The translations under genes were made by a program, and so were the position numbers. A stretch of DNA of 31,818 bases from Paramacrobiotus richtersi (lineage: Eukaryota > Tardigrada > Eutardigrada > Parachela > Macrobiotidae): assembly GCA_034698045.1 (NCBI GenBank), contig JAQGAU010000289.1:1-31818 (forward strand), in the 5' to 3' direction. Shown piece by piece: positions 31,642-31,818 of the stretch (the stretch's first letter is position 1; every line of letters begins with the position of its first letter). The notes under the pieces are model-generated. The model saw only the letters and a list, made by a program, of their open reading frames with translations. It was not told the DNA's origin and ran no database searches.

Positions 31642-31818
31642 ATTTATTATTTTATTATTTTATTTTTTGATCATTTTATTATTTTATTATTTTATTATTT
31701 TATTATTTTATTATTTCATTATTTCATTATTTCATTATTTCATTATTTTATTATTTTATTATTTTATTATTTTATTATTTTATTATTTTATTATTTTATT
31801 ATTTTATTATTTTATTAT
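31642..31818. repeat. (ATTATTTT)n microsatellite running off the window
   Basis: Octamer ATTATTTT repeated to the window edge, with an internal run of the variant ATTATTTC (about 31714-31746) and one interruption near 31664-31676. The homogenous variant block suggests expansion of a single mutated unit. Confidence 0.95.

Overview
The window is nuclear DNA of an animal with short introns. Host exons are joined by GT-AG introns of about 58 to 620 bp, with one of 1.1 kb. The genes are a poly(A)-binding protein, the CCR4-NOT subunit CNOT10, a short tRNase Z and a family of rhodopsin-like GPCRs. Gene density, intron style and the GPCR type fit a small ecdysozoan, most plausibly a tardigrade. That assignment is inference; nothing in the window fixes the species.

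Positions 1-11.5 kb are compact and conserved. A PABP gene runs leftward off the window edge (1-1308, minus). Its first two exons encode a small zinc ribbon of the kind seen at the N-terminus of RNF115/126 E3 ligases. CNOT10 is complete in 13 exons (2031-8369, plus), about 761 aa; the two genes share a 0.7 kb head-to-head spacer. A short tRNase Z of the plant TRZ1/2 type follows (8872-11462, plus). A 68 bp optional intron at its 5' end appears to choose between a presequence-like mitochondrial N-terminus and a start at 9060.

Positions 11.5-29.5 kb are a young, rearranging cluster. One ancestral unit (tRNase Z 3' end, then spacer, then TATA promoter, then single-exon GPCR) can be traced four times. 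Unit 1 is intact at 11.2-15.3 kb. Unit 2 is broken up: a degenerate tRNase Z exon at 17.2-17.5 kb, a spacer at 18.4-19.3 kb, and an inverted intact GPCR at 21.2-22.2 kb. Unit 3 is a spacer plus intact GPCR at 24.7-27.1 kb. Unit 4 holds the tRNase Z 3'UTR, the spacer and only the first codons of a GPCR at 27.4-29.5 kb. The three intact GPCRs share a conserved upstream block and TATA-type core promoter.

Mobile DNA fills the gaps. Two nested terminal-inverted-repeat (TIR) elements lie at 15.7-18.1 kb, the inner one enclosing the tRNase Z exon copy. A decayed LINE at 22.4-23.5 kb sits directly against the GPCR2 promoter block. A 0.9 kb TIR element lies at 30.2-31.1 kb, and the window ends in an (ATTATTTT)n microsatellite. 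Coordinates of splice sites are read by eye from GT-AG signals, codon phase and family alignment from memory; no search was run.
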